NCBI GenBank assembly: GCA_964606465.1
Contig: CAZSGI010000002.1
Coordinates: 1-28,490, forward strand
Direction of reading: 5' to 3'
From: CG10-46-32 sp964606465
Lineage (GTDB): Bacteria; Patescibacteriota; Patescibacteriia; UBA2169
DNA: 28,490 bases
In this document: positions 13,593-21,567 of the stretch, in pieces
Layout: each line of letters starts with the position of its first letter
Numbering within the stretch: position 1 is the first letter of the stretch
Program-made: the position numbers and the translations under genes
The notes under the pieces: model-generated
Told to the model about the DNA's origin: nothing
Databases searched by the model: none
What the model saw: only the letters and a program-made list of their open reading frames with translations

Positions 13593-14638
13593 AGTGCTAA
13601 GAGTACCGTAACGAGTGCCAAAATGACCAAAGAGTATATTTTCCCTTGGGTCTGCAAAAACAGCGACGCAACCCCGAAGAGCGCGGCGAAGCCCCACAAG
13701 AGCAAAACGCTCTGCCGGTGCGAGAGCCCGGCCGTGAGCAGCCTGAAGTGCAGGTGCTTGCTGTCCCCGATTGCCGGGGATTTTTTCTCCAAGAACACGC
13801 GGCGTATGATGACCCATGCCACGTCAAGGATGGGCACGCCCATTACCAAGAGCGCAGTGGCAACTTTTCCGCCCGAGATGATTGCCAAAACCCCCAGCAT
13901 GAACCCCAGCCACACGCTGCCGCCTTCCCCCAAGAATATCTTGGCCGGGTGCGCGTTCCAGAACAGAAATCCAACCGTTGCACCGGAGAGCGCAATCGCA
14001 AGCATCGCAACGTCCGGCTGAAAGGTTTTATCCGAGAGCGAGAGCGCGAACAGGATGAACGCGCCAATGGTGGTGATGCCCGAAACCAACCCGTCGAGCC
14101 CGTCCAAGAGCTTGGTGGTGAACATCATGCCCAAGAGCCAGATGACCGTAAACACGTCGGATAAGAGCACGAACCTGACGGTCCTGCCCCCAACCGCGAA
14201 CAGCTCCCACTGCACCGCATCCAAATGCCAGAGCCCGGGCCCGAGCGGGTTCGACACGAACGCGATTCCCATGCCGGAACCGATGACTACCAGGGTCGCG
14301 GCAACGGGCGCAATCAGCTGGTAGCGGGCGCGGAGCCGGTAGCGATCATCAACCCATCCTCCAACCATCAAGACCACGCCCGCCGCGAACAGACCCCCGA
14401 GGAACTGCACGCTCACGTACCGCGCCGGCAGAAAATCCGTAAGCAGGACGACTCCGATCACCGCCCAGAACGACAGAAAAATAGCCAGTCCGCCGAGCAA
14501 CGGCGTTGGCAGAACGTGGATCTTGCGCGGCTCCGTGGGCCGGTCAACGACGCGAAAGGCGACCGCGGCGGACCTCACCGCGATGGTCGCAAGAAAGGCC
14601 AGTGCTGCGGCGGCAAAAAAAACGGCGGCGTACAGCAT
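13541..14638 (-). CDS. WecA/MraY-like polyprenyl-phosphate glycosyl-1-phosphate transferase
   Basis: This multi-pass membrane enzyme of about 365 residues belongs to the glycosyltransferase 4 family, which attaches a sugar 1-phosphate from a UDP-sugar to undecaprenyl phosphate, starting synthesis of a cell-surface polymer or peptidoglycan. Landmarks are PTPLLGG (44-50), GGWVDD (93-98), LLDGLDGL (177-184), NAHPAKIFLGEGGS (228-241) and HLHFRLL (295-301). The last matches the HIHHRLL-type motif typical of the WecA/TagO/WbpL branch. In the GDxGS motif the Asp is Glu. The ATG at 14638, four bases after the ruvX stop, is preferred over a TTG at 14662. Which polymer it serves cannot be told. Confidence 0.88.
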   Translation of the reverse strand: MLYAAVFFAAAALAFLATIAVRSAAVAFRVVDRPTEPRKIHVLPTPLLGGLAIFLSFWAVIGVVLLTDFLPARYVSVQFLGGLFAAGVVLMVGGWVDDRYRLRARYQLIAPVAATLVVIGSGMGIAFVSNPLGPGLWHLDAVQWELFAVGGRTVRFVLLSDVFTVIWLLGMMFTTKLLDGLDGLVSGITTIGAFILFALSLSDKTFQPDVAMLAIALSGATVGFLFWNAHPAKIFLGEGGSVWLGFMLGVLAIISGGKVATALLVMGVPILDVAWVIIRRVFLEKKSPAIGDSKHLHFRLLTAGLSHRQSVLLLWGFAALFGVASLFLQTQGKIYSLVILALVTVLLALWSTNRSKSLRSPSSGL

Positions 14639-14642
14639 AGCG

Positions 14643-15014
14643 TCATCCGGGGTGCGCCTCAAGGTACGTAGCGAGTATCACGGCAGCCGCCTGGGCGTGG
14701 TCGCGTTCCCGTCTGTCGCCGCTTGCGGTGGTGGAAAACCGCTCATCCTGCCTGGTGAGGGGCAGAGAGAGCGTTTTGAGCTTCTCAATGAATCCGTCAA
14801 CCATCCTCGTCGCCTCCCCTCTTTCCCCGCTCATCGTGAGCGGGTAGCCGACCACGATGTGCTGGATACCCTCGGCGAGGATGATCCGCTCCAGCTCCTC
14901 GATGACGTCCGGCGCGTTGAGGACGATCCGAAACGGGATGGAAACGCGTGTTCCATCCGCGGCTTTGGCGAGCCCGATTCTTGATTCTCCGTAGTCAATG
15001 CCGAGGTAGTTCAT
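14643..15014 (-). CDS. ruvX: Holliday junction resolvase-like YqgF/RuvX
   Basis: A 123-residue RNase H-fold protein with the YqgF signature GIDYGESRIGLA (5-16), the central VVGYPLTMSGERGEAT (54-69), DERFST (90-95) and the C-terminal acidic-plus-alanine segment DHAQAAAVILATYL. YqgF/RuvX is implicated in Holliday junction resolution and 16S rRNA 5' end processing. The ATG at 15014 is preferred to an in-frame GTG at 15026 because family members start MxxLGIDYG. It lies 14 bases after map in the secY-adk-map transcript. Confidence 0.9.
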   Translation of the reverse strand: MNYLGIDYGESRIGLAKAADGTRVSIPFRIVLNAPDVIEELERIILAEGIQHIVVGYPLTMSGERGEATRMVDGFIEKLKTLSLPLTRQDERFSTTASGDRRERDHAQAAAVILATYLEAHPG

Positions 15015-15028
15015 GTTGGTTATCACTG

Positions 15029-15784
15029 CTATTGCGTCAGTATTCTCGGTCCGTTCTTGGTAACCGCAACCGTGTGCTCAAAGTGCGCCGCGCGCGTTCC
15101 GTCCGCCGTCACCACGCCCCAGCCGTCCGGAGCTGTCTTGACGTCGTGCGCTCCGATGGCAATCATGGGCTCAATGGCGAACACCGCTCCCTCGGGAATC
15201 TCCTCGCCCTCCCCCTCCTCCCCGTAGTTCGGAACCCGCGGCTCTTCGTGCACGCCGTACCCCACCGCGTGCCCGGTGAGCTTTCGGATGACGCCGTACC
15301 CCAACGGTTCAGCGTATGATTGCACCGCGTGCCCGATGTCCCCGATGCGGTTGCCGACTCGGGCCTGCGCAATGCCCCGTTCCAGGCACTCGCGCGTTAC
15401 GACGAGCAGGCGCTCGTCTTCTTCGGAAACGTCTCCCACGGGCACGGTCACGGCGTGGTCCGTGTAGAAACCTTTGTACTCCATCCCGAGGTCCAAGCCA
15501 ATCAAATCGCCTTCTTTGAACACGAGCTCCTCGCTCGGGATGCCGTGCACCAGCATGTCGTTCGGGGAAATGCACAGCGCGTTCGGAAACTCCTCGCCGG
15601 CCTTGCCGAACCCCTTGAACGACGGCGTGCCACCCGCCGTACGGATTTCCGCTTCCGCGTACGCGTCCAAGCGGGCGGCTGTTGCGCCCGGGACGCACCT
15701 GGCCACCAGGTCTTTCATGATGCGGGCGAGGATGTGCCCGCCCTCCGCAAGAATCTCAATCTCTCGGGGAGTTTTTGGCTTCAT
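15029..15784 (-). CDS. map: Methionine aminopeptidase, type I
   Basis: Removes the initiator methionine from nascent proteins. The five metal ligands are present: Asp98 and Asp109 (in LDLGMEYKGFYTDH), His172 (in GHAVGYGVHEEP), Glu205 (in FAIEP) and Glu236 (in FEHTV). The substrate-binding His80 lies in LVHGIP. The ATG at 15784 overlaps the adk stop codon as ATGA, a translational-coupling arrangement, and gives 251 residues, normal for type I enzymes. The order secY-adk-map is the standard end of the spc operon. Confidence 0.95.
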   Translation of the reverse strand: MKPKTPREIEILAEGGHILARIMKDLVARCVPGATAARLDAYAEAEIRTAGGTPSFKGFGKAGEEFPNALCISPNDMLVHGIPSEELVFKEGDLIGLDLGMEYKGFYTDHAVTVPVGDVSEEDERLLVVTRECLERGIAQARVGNRIGDIGHAVQSYAEPLGYGVIRKLTGHAVGYGVHEEPRVPNYGEEGEGEEIPEGAVFAIEPMIAIGAHDVKTAPDGWGVVTADGTRAAHFEHTVAVTKNGPRILTQ

Positions 15785-16425
15785 GAAAAAATCTCCCACA
15801 CCGCCTTCTCAACGTCGGGAATGGACGGTGTGCCGTCAATGCGGTGTAGAACGCCTTGCGCTTCGTACCGATCTAGGAGTGGTGCCGTGTCCCGGCGGTA
15901 AATATCCAGCCGCTCTTGAATTGCCGCCGGGGTATCATCCTCTCGCTGGACCAATTTCGTGCCGCAATCATCGCACGATTCGTCGTGCGCCGGAGGCTGG
16001 GAAATCAAATTATATATCCTTTTATCGTTGGGGCATACGCGCCGCGCGCTCAAACGTTTGATTGATTCTTCGTTTGGAATATCAAAAAAAAGCACGTGAG
16101 TCGGCATTACTTCCTTGGGAAATCCAAGCGCCTGTTCCGCGTTGCGGGGAAAACTATCAATTGCCGCGCCACCGGTTTGAGACACGGCATCCCTGATTTT
16201 TTTACTCATCAATGCAATCACAGCTGGCGCCGGAACTAGTTTGCCTGCATTAAGAAACGAACCAATGTGCATGCCCTCATCGCTGCCGGTTGCGGCCTCG
16301 TCGCGCAAAAGCTGCCCCGTCTCCAAATACGGTATAGCAAGTTTTACGGCCAACCGCTTGCCCTGGGTTCCTTTGCCTGAACCTTGCGGTCCGAGCAGGA
16401 TGATGACTGGTTTGTTTTCTTGCAT
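15781..16425 (-). CDS. adk: Adenylate kinase
   Basis: Interconverts ATP plus AMP and two ADP. The 214-residue protein has the P-loop GPQGSGKGTQ (12-21), an AMP-binding block and a long LID domain. The LID carries a probable zinc site in which the first pair is C131 and D134 (CPND) and the second is C151 and C154 (CDDC), a three-Cys-one-Asp pattern known from some adenylate kinases. Two substitutions are notable. The DGFPR motif reads DSFPR (90-94), and the TGDxxR block reads TGQLLR. It sits between secY and map in the same transcript. Confidence 0.94.
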   Translation of the reverse strand: MQENKPVIILLGPQGSGKGTQGKRLAVKLAIPYLETGQLLRDEAATGSDEGMHIGSFLNAGKLVPAPAVIALMSKKIRDAVSQTGGAAIDSFPRNAEQALGFPKEVMPTHVLFFDIPNEESIKRLSARRVCPNDKRIYNLISQPPAHDESCDDCGTKLVQREDDTPAAIQERLDIYRRDTAPLLDRYEAQGVLHRIDGTPSIPDVEKAVWEIFS

Positions 16426-16427
16426 GA

Positions 16428-17717
16428 CTAAAACCGCTCGTAATCACGCATGATAAGTTGGGAATTGATTTGCTTGACTGTCTCAATGACCACGGACACC
16501 ACGATCAAGAGCGACGTGCCGCCGATGACCAGGTTCGCGCCCGTGAAGTTCTGCAGGATGATGGGGAGGATCGCAATCACGCCCAAAAAGAGCGCGCCGG
16601 CCAACAGGATGCGGTTTGAAACCGTGGCGAGGTAGTGGCTGGTTTCGGCCCCGGGCCTCGTGCCCGGAATGAACCCGCCCTGGCGCTGGAGGTTTTCGGC
16701 AATCTGATCCGGCTTGAAGATGACTGCCGTGTAAAAGTAGGTGAAGGCGAACACCAGTAAGAAGTACACCACCGCGTACACGATACCGTTCGGGTTAAAG
16801 AGCTCTATGACCACGTTCGCGGCCTGCCGGAGGAACGGCAGGGTTGACTCCGTGAAAAACTGCGCGAGGAGCGGAGGAAAGAGCACGATTGAAATCGCAA
16901 AAATGATGGGGATCACGCCGGCTTGGTTCACGCGCAATGGGAGGTGGCTGTGCACGCCGCCCCCCGGAGCGCCTCCCCGGGCGAACTTGGCGTACGTAAC
17001 CGGAATGTTCCGCTGGCCCTCGGTGATGAACACCACCCCCGCAACCGTCACCAGGGCGATGATGGTAAACAGGATGACGTTGATGAGCTGGGACTGGTCG
17101 TAGGTCGAGAACACGCGCAGGAGCGCGGTGGGCAGCCCGGCCACAATGCCCGCAAAAATCAGGAGCGAGATGCCGTTGCCCACCCTCCGCTCGCTGATGA
17201 GCTCCCCGAGCCACATCAGGAATATGGTTCCAGCGCTCACCACGAGCATGGCCATGGCAATCGAAAACGGATCCATGGACCCCAAGAGCGAGGCCCCGCC
17301 CGCGCTCCCCGCGCGCTGCAGGAACACGATCGTGCCGTATGCCTGGATGAACGCGAGTGGAACCGTCGCGAGCCTGGTCCACTGGTTGATTCTCTGCCTG
17401 CCCTGCTCGCTCTCTTTCTGCATCTCCTCAAGCTGCGGCACGATCATGCCCAAAAGTTGAAAGATGATGGATGAGGTGATGTACGGCCCCACGCCGAGCA
17501 TCACGACGGAAAAGTTCTCAAGCCCGCCGCCGGTGAGAATGTTCAGCAAGCCCAGAATCTGATTGGAATTGAAAAAGGTCTGCAAGCCGGACACGTCGAC
17601 TCCGGGAACGGGCACGTGCGCGAGCGCGCGGAACACCACGAAAATGAAGAGCACGAACAGGATATCGTTCCTGATATCCCGCGTGGTCAGCAGTTGTTTA
17701 ATCTTTTGCGCTATCAT
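16428..17717 (-). CDS. secY: Protein translocase subunit SecY
   Basis: The 429-residue channel subunit of the Sec translocon, with about ten hydrophobic segments. Recognisable parts include the N-terminal FVVFRALAHVPVPGVD (21-41 region), a plug region with GGGLENFSVVMLGVGPYI, the TM5-6 cytoplasmic loop RGGAPGGGVHSHLPLRVNQAGVIPIIFA, and the C-terminal loop QRQGGFIPGTRPG. Its first 20 bases overlap the end of rplO. An AGGAG ribosome binding site six bases before the ATG (17724-17728) supports the start. SecY follows uL15 as in nearly all bacteria. Confidence 0.97.
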   Translation of the reverse strand: MIAQKIKQLLTTRDIRNDILFVLFIFVVFRALAHVPVPGVDVSGLQTFFNSNQILGLLNILTGGGLENFSVVMLGVGPYITSSIIFQLLGMIVPQLEEMQKESEQGRQRINQWTRLATVPLAFIQAYGTIVFLQRAGSAGGASLLGSMDPFSIAMAMLVVSAGTIFLMWLGELISERRVGNGISLLIFAGIVAGLPTALLRVFSTYDQSQLINVILFTIIALVTVAGVVFITEGQRNIPVTYAKFARGGAPGGGVHSHLPLRVNQAGVIPIIFAISIVLFPPLLAQFFTESTLPFLRQAANVVIELFNPNGIVYAVVYFLLVFAFTYFYTAVIFKPDQIAENLQRQGGFIPGTRPGAETSHYLATVSNRILLAGALFLGVIAILPIILQNFTGANLVIGGTSLLIVVSVVIETVKQINSQLIMRDYERF

Positions 17718-18171
17718 GGGCCTCTCCTACCTCGCACGTGCCGCCCGCCCGCTCGATCGCGGCTCTGGCGGAACGGGAAACGTACGGCACGCGCACGGTG
17801 AGCTTCTTTTCCAGTGTACCATTTCCGAGCACCTTGACGCCACCCGGCGCGCGCCCGACGAGCCCGCGACTTGCGAGCGATTTGGGAGTGACGGTGTCGC
17901 CGTCCGCGAAGTGCTCGTTGAGCGCGGCGAGGTTCACCGTTGCGACGTGCGGCGAGGCGCGCTTAAATCCGCGCAGCTTGGGCGTGCGGATCAAGAGCTG
18001 CTTGAATGCGCTCCGGCGCGCGATGCCGCGCGTTCCTCCGCTGCGCGCGGTCTGGCCTTTCAAACCGCGCGTGGAGTACGTCCCCTTGCCCGATCCCGTT
18101 CCCCTGCCGACGCGCTTCTTGCGCCGTTTCTGCGACGGCGGGCGCTGTAGCTGGCTCTGTGAGTGCTCCAT
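17698..18171 (-). CDS. rplO: 50S ribosomal protein uL15
   Basis: A 157-residue large-subunit protein. The glycine/arginine-rich N-terminal tail KKRVGRGTGSGKGTYSTRG (18-36) is the conserved rRNA-penetrating extension, followed by the globular domain with VNLAALNEHF and VKVLGNGTLEKKLTV. It starts directly after the uS5 stop (TAG-CGT-ATG) with GAGGAG upstream. uL30, which most bacteria encode between uS5 and uL15, is absent. Confidence 0.95.
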   Translation of the reverse strand: MEHSQSQLQRPPSQKRRKKRVGRGTGSGKGTYSTRGLKGQTARSGGTRGIARRSAFKQLLIRTPKLRGFKRASPHVATVNLAALNEHFADGDTVTPKSLASRGLVGRAPGGVKVLGNGTLEKKLTVRVPYVSRSARAAIERAGGTCEVGEAHDSAKD

Positions 18172-18174
18172 ACG

Positions 18175-18786
18175 CTACTCCTCTCCCCCTTCTTCCTGGC
18201 GAGAGGACCCTTCCCGGCGAGCCGCGAGCTTTGGCTCGGGTGAGTGCTCCGGCTCCTCTTTTGCGGCGCCTTTCGCGTTTCTCGGCTTGCGCAGTCGCTG
18301 GAGCGCTTCAATGAGGGTCTTTGCGTTGTTCACCTTGTTGCTCGTGCCCAGCATCTTCGCGACCACGTCGCGCACGCCCGCGAGCTCCAAAATCTGGCGC
18401 ACCACGCTGCCCGCAATCACCCCGGTGCCGACCGGCGCTGGTTTGAGAAAAAGCCGGGCGCTGTGGTTGCGGATGCGAAGCTGGTGCGGGATGGTTCCCG
18501 ATTCGGTGGTAAGGACGGAAATCAAATGCTTCTTTGCGTCGTTCGTGGCCTTGCTGATGGCGAGCTGAACGTCCGCACCCTTGGCGATGCCGATGCCCAC
18601 CCTGCCCTTCTTGTCGCCAATGGCAACGCAGGCCCGAAACCGCATGCGCTTGCCGCCGGCCATCACGCGCGTCACGCGCGACAAATCCAAGATGACCTGG
18701 TCAAACTCCTCCGCGCCCGGTGAGCCGGACCGGCTCCCGCCCCCCCTCCTCCGTTCCCGGCTGCGTTGTGGTCTCGCTGTTGCCAT
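18175..18786 (-). CDS. rpsE: 30S ribosomal protein uS5
   Basis: A 203-residue small-subunit protein. The N-terminal double-stranded RNA-binding-like domain is seen in FDQVILDLSRVTRVMAGGKR and RFRACVAIGDKKGRVGIG. The C-terminal domain has PAPVGTGVIAGSVVRQILELAGVRDVVAK. Beyond the normal end (near ALQRLRKPR) it carries a charged, low-complexity tail of about 35 residues rich in Glu, Pro, Arg and Ser, and the first 25 residues are also an Arg/Gly/Ser-rich extension. Both are longer than in E. coli (167 residues). Confidence 0.95.
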   Translation of the reverse strand: MATARPQRSRERRRGGGSRSGSPGAEEFDQVILDLSRVTRVMAGGKRMRFRACVAIGDKKGRVGIGIAKGADVQLAISKATNDAKKHLISVLTTESGTIPHQLRIRNHSARLFLKPAPVGTGVIAGSVVRQILELAGVRDVVAKMLGTSNKVNNAKTLIEALQRLRKPRNAKGAAKEEPEHSPEPKLAARREGSSRQEEGGEE

Positions 18787-18799
18787 ACCTGAAAAATGG

Positions 18800-19144
18800 T
18801 TACACGGCTACTCCGGCCGCGCGCACTCCCTCCGCGAACGCGCGTACGCGGCCGTGGTACCGCTTTGGACCGCGGTCAAACACGACACGGGCAATTCCGC
18901 GGCGAACCGCCTGTTTTCCGAGCAGCTCGCCGAGCGCGCGGGCGCGCTCGGTCTTGTTTCCGCTCAATCCCGTATCCCGTCCCGAAACGAGGGTTACCCC
19001 TTTCGCGTCGTTGATAAACTGCGCGAACGCGCCGCGAGCGCTCACAAAAAGCGAGAGTCGGACGGCCGCGCGGCGTCCCACGATGGCGCGGCGGACCCGC
19101 GCGGCGCGCCGCTTGGCATGCACCTGTTTCTGGTATTTCTTCAT
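18800..19144 (-). CDS. rplR: 50S ribosomal protein uL18
   Basis: A 114-residue 5S rRNA-binding protein with RLSLFVSARGAFAQFINDAKGVTLVSG and the C-terminal FDRGPKRYHGRVRAFAEGVRAAG (98-110 region), the conserved uL18 end. It begins four bases after the uL6 stop (TAA-CCGT-ATG), and GGAG lies seven bases upstream. Confidence 0.94.
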   Translation of the reverse strand: MKKYQKQVHAKRRAARVRRAIVGRRAAVRLSLFVSARGAFAQFINDAKGVTLVSGRDTGLSGNKTERARALGELLGKQAVRRGIARVVFDRGPKRYHGRVRAFAEGVRAAGVAV

Positions 19145-19148
19145 ACGG

Positions 19149-19694
19149 TTACTCCACGCCTTTCACGACCTTACCAACCTTCCGACGAATGACCTCGCCG
19201 GTGTACCTGATGCCCTTCCCTTTGTAGGGCTCTGGCTTTCGAACGTTCCTGATTCTGGCCGCAGTCTCGCCCAAAAGCTCCCGATCAATGCCGCGCACCG
19301 TGATGACGTTCCCTTCCACTGAACCGGCAATGCCTTCGGGGAGACGAAATTCAATCGGGTGCGAGTAGCCAACGTTCAAAACCAGCGTGTTCCCGGTAAG
19401 CTGCACCTTGTACCCCACGCCGTTCACCTCGAGCTTCTTTTCGAAACCTTCGGTTACGCCGCGCACCGCGTTCGCCGCGAGGCTCCGCGCCAACCCCCAG
19501 AACGCGGCCTGCCGGCCATCCGAGGGGTCGGGAACCGAAACGTGCAGTGCGCGATCGCGCTCAGTAACCCTCGCTTTCGGCGGGAGCGAAACCGAGAGCG
19601 CGCCTCTGGGGCCCGCAACCGAAAGCGAGCGCGCTTCAACGGAGACGGTGACGCCTTCGGGCAACGGGATGGGTTGTTTTCCGATTCTGGACAT
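19149..19694 (-). CDS. rplF: 50S ribosomal protein uL6
   Basis: The 181-residue product begins MSRIGKQPIPLPEGV, the canonical uL6 start; an in-frame TTG at 19703 is therefore rejected. It has the two-repeat fold with GVTEGFEKKLEVNGVGYK in the middle and the conserved C-terminal segment RNVRKPEPYKGKGIRYTGE that contacts the 23S sarcin-ricin region. It follows uS8 by about ten bases. Confidence 0.95.
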   Translation of the reverse strand: MSRIGKQPIPLPEGVTVSVEARSLSVAGPRGALSVSLPPKARVTERDRALHVSVPDPSDGRQAAFWGLARSLAANAVRGVTEGFEKKLEVNGVGYKVQLTGNTLVLNVGYSHPIEFRLPEGIAGSVEGNVITVRGIDRELLGETAARIRNVRKPEPYKGKGIRYTGEVIRRKVGKVVKGVE

Positions 19695-19704
19695 AACGCT
19701 CAAT

Positions 19705-20100
19705 TTAGTACACGGTACACACCACTTCTCCCCCGAGGCCCGCTTTCTTGGCCTGGCGGTTCGTCAAGAGCCCCGCCGGCGTTGAAATGACGGCAATGCC
19801 GTACCCGTCAAGCACCACCGGGAGCTTGTCTGCGGTTCTGTACACACGCCGGCCGGGTTTACTCACGCGGGAGAGGTGCTCGATGGCTGCTTTGCCGTCG
19901 CGCGAGTACGCAAGCTCTACCACAATGACGGGCGCGCCGTTCTTGGTGGCCTCGGAAACCGCTCCAACGTACCGCTCCTTTGAAAGGAGGTTCGCGAGCG
20001 TAAGCTTCAGCTTTGAAAACGGAATCTCAACCGTCGCGTGCTTGGAAGCCGCCGCGTTCCGAATCCGGGTGAGCATGTCTGCGATTGGGTCAGTCATCAT
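19705..20100 (-). CDS. rpsH: 30S ribosomal protein uS8
   Basis: A 131-residue 16S rRNA-binding protein starting MMTDPIADMLTRIRNA, which fixes the start, and ending with GIAVISTPAGLLTNRQAKKAGLGGEVVCTVY, a typical uS8 C-terminus. In E. coli uS8 represses the spc operon by binding mRNA near rplE. The 47-base gap upstream, after uS14, holds no clear Shine-Dalgarno sequence; TAACCGT directly precedes the ATG. Confidence 0.95.
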   Translation of the reverse strand: MMTDPIADMLTRIRNAAASKHATVEIPFSKLKLTLANLLSKERYVGAVSEATKNGAPVIVVELAYSRDGKAAIEHLSRVSKPGRRVYRTADKLPVVLDGYGIAVISTPAGLLTNRQAKKAGLGGEVVCTVY

Positions 20101-20147
20101 ACGGTTATGGGGTCCCTCAAAATGCTACAAAAATTGGGGGTACGTCC

Positions 20148-20333
20148 TTACCAGCTGGATTTTCGCACCCCCGGGATTTCTCCCTTTCGTGCGAGCTCCC
20201 GAAAACAAATCCTGCACAGGTCAAAATCCCTCATGTACCCGCGGTTCCTGCCGCACTTCCAGCACCGACGAATGCGGCGGGTGGAAAACTTGGGGGTGCG
20301 GTTCGCTTTCACTATTAATGCGGTTCGAGCCAT
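20148..20333 (-). CDS. rpsN: 30S ribosomal protein uS14, zinc-binding form
   Basis: The 61-residue short (type Z) uS14 with four zinc-binding cysteines C24, C27, C40 and C43 (CWKC...CRIC) and the conserved end FRELARKGEIPGVRKSSW. Small enough to be overlooked, but family and position between uL5 and uS8 are unambiguous. Start junction is TAA-TCGT-ATG after uL5. Confidence 0.96.
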   Translation of the reverse strand: MARTALIVKANRTPKFSTRRIRRCWKCGRNRGYMRDFDLCRICFRELARKGEIPGVRKSSW

Positions 20334-20337
20334 ACGA

Positions 20338-20874
20338 TTACTTTTTGAATGGGAATCCGAGCGCGGTGAGGAGCGTCAGCGCGTCGCGGTCGGACGGAGC
20401 GCTGGTCGCGATCGTCACTTCGAGCCCGTGCAGCTGCGATACGTCGTCGCCGGCAACCTCCGGGAACGCGTTATGCTCGCCAAAGCCAACCGTGTAGTTG
20501 CCGCGGCCGTCGAACCCCTTTGCGGAAAGCCCGCTGAAATCGCGCGTGCGGGGGAACGTGACGTTGATGAGCCTATCCAGAAAGTCGTACGCGCGCGTTC
20601 CGCGCAGCGTCACCTTTGCGCCGAGGATTTGGCCCTGACGGATTTTAAAATTGGAAATGGAGAGCCGCGCTCTCGTGGGGACAGCTCGCTGGCCGCTAAT
20701 CTTGGCGAGGGTAGAGAGCACCTTTTCCTCGCCAACTCCTCCACCGCGCGGAACGCGCGCGTTCAGCACCACCTTTTCGATCCGAGGAGTCGCATGAACG
20801 TTTTGAACCCCAAAGAGCGACTCCCGCTTGGGCACGACATCCTCCCGGTACCTTGCTGCTATCGGTTTGGGCAT
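20338..20874 (-). CDS. rplE: 50S ribosomal protein uL5
   Basis: A 178-residue 5S rRNA-binding protein. The start at MPKPIAARYREDVVP is chosen because a longer open frame upstream merely runs through the end of rplX. Blocks include PRIEKVVLNARV, SISNFKIRQGQILGAKVTLRG, YDFLDRLINVTFPRTRDF and the conserved NYTVGFGEHNAFPEV. The ATG follows the uL24 stop by two bases. Confidence 0.95.
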   Translation of the reverse strand: MPKPIAARYREDVVPKRESLFGVQNVHATPRIEKVVLNARVPRGGGVGEEKVLSTLAKISGQRAVPTRARLSISNFKIRQGQILGAKVTLRGTRAYDFLDRLINVTFPRTRDFSGLSAKGFDGRGNYTVGFGEHNAFPEVAGDDVSQLHGLEVTIATSAPSDRDALTLLTALGFPFKK

Positions 20875-20876
20875 AG

Positions 20877-21188
20877 TTAGATCGCCGCCTTGCATTTCTT
20901 GCACACGCGCGTTTTGGCGCCTGACTCCTGCGACCGGCGCGCGCCCACGCGCGTTCCCTTGCCGCACTGCGGGCACACGAGCATCACGTTCGAGAGGTGG
21001 ATGGGCGACGGGAACTCAATCTTCTGGCCAGCCGCCCCCCGCTTGTTGGAACGCAGGTGCTTGGTGAGCACGTTGACGCCGAGAACCGAAACGCGGTTCA
21101 GTGTGGGGAGCGTCTGCAGGACTTTTCCCCGCTTCCCCTTATCCTTCCCCGCAATCACGGTGATGGTATCGCCTTTCTTGATGCGCAT
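20877..21188 (-). CDS. rplX: 50S ribosomal protein uL24
   Basis: A 103-residue KOW-domain protein that starts large-subunit assembly. MRIKKGDTITVIAGKDKGKRGKV (1-23) is the KOW segment. The C-terminal half carries a four-cysteine motif (C72, C75, C96, C99) as in zinc-type uL24. The ATG at 21188 is set by this conserved start; the upstream open frame is a shadow of rplN. The junction with uL14 is TAG-T-ATG. Confidence 0.95.
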   Translation of the reverse strand: MRIKKGDTITVIAGKDKGKRGKVLQTLPTLNRVSVLGVNVLTKHLRSNKRGAAGQKIEFPSPIHLSNVMLVCPQCGKGTRVGARRSQESGAKTRVCKKCKAAI

Positions 21189-21189
21189 A

Positions 21190-21564
21190 CTACAGCACTT
21201 CCGGTGCCAGCGAGATAATTTTGGTAAACCCCTTCTGCCGGAGCTCCCGCGCCACGGGCCCGAAGATGCGCGTGCCGCGCGGATCCTTTGACTTCTTGTC
21301 CGCGAGGAGCACTGCCGCGTTTTCATCGAACCGGAGGTACGAGCCGTCGGCTCGGCGCAACTCTTTCTTCTGCCGGACCAACACGCCAACCACCACGTCG
21401 CCCTTTTTTACCATCGAGTGGGGCTGCGCTTCTTTGACCACCAAGGTCATCACATCCCCGATCCGCGCGTACCGCTTGCGGTTGCCGCCGAGCACGGTAA
21501 CGCACCGCAGCTTTTTCGCGCCCGTGTTGTCCGCTGAATTTACCATGGCCATGAAGGGTACCAT
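21190..21564 (-). CDS. rplN: 50S ribosomal protein uL14
   Basis: A 124-residue core large-subunit protein with ADNTGAKKLRCVTVLGGNRKRYARIGD, the VKKGDVVVGVLVRQKKELRRADGSYLRFDENAAVLL block and the end GTRIFGPVARELRQKGFTKIISLAPEVL. The N-terminus up to ADNTG has the usual length. GGGAG lies eight bases upstream, and the junction with uS17 is TAG-CGT-ATG. Confidence 0.96.
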   Translation of the reverse strand: MVPFMAMVNSADNTGAKKLRCVTVLGGNRKRYARIGDVMTLVVKEAQPHSMVKKGDVVVGVLVRQKKELRRADGSYLRFDENAAVLLADKKSKDPRGTRIFGPVARELRQKGFTKIISLAPEVL

Positions 21565-21567
21565 ACG

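Noticed and set aside
13593..13817. N-terminal extension of the DUF192 protein from an ATG at 13817
   Set aside because: The extra 75 residues are a frame-shifted shadow of the WecA-like gene; the hydrophobic anchor begins right after the ATG at 13592.
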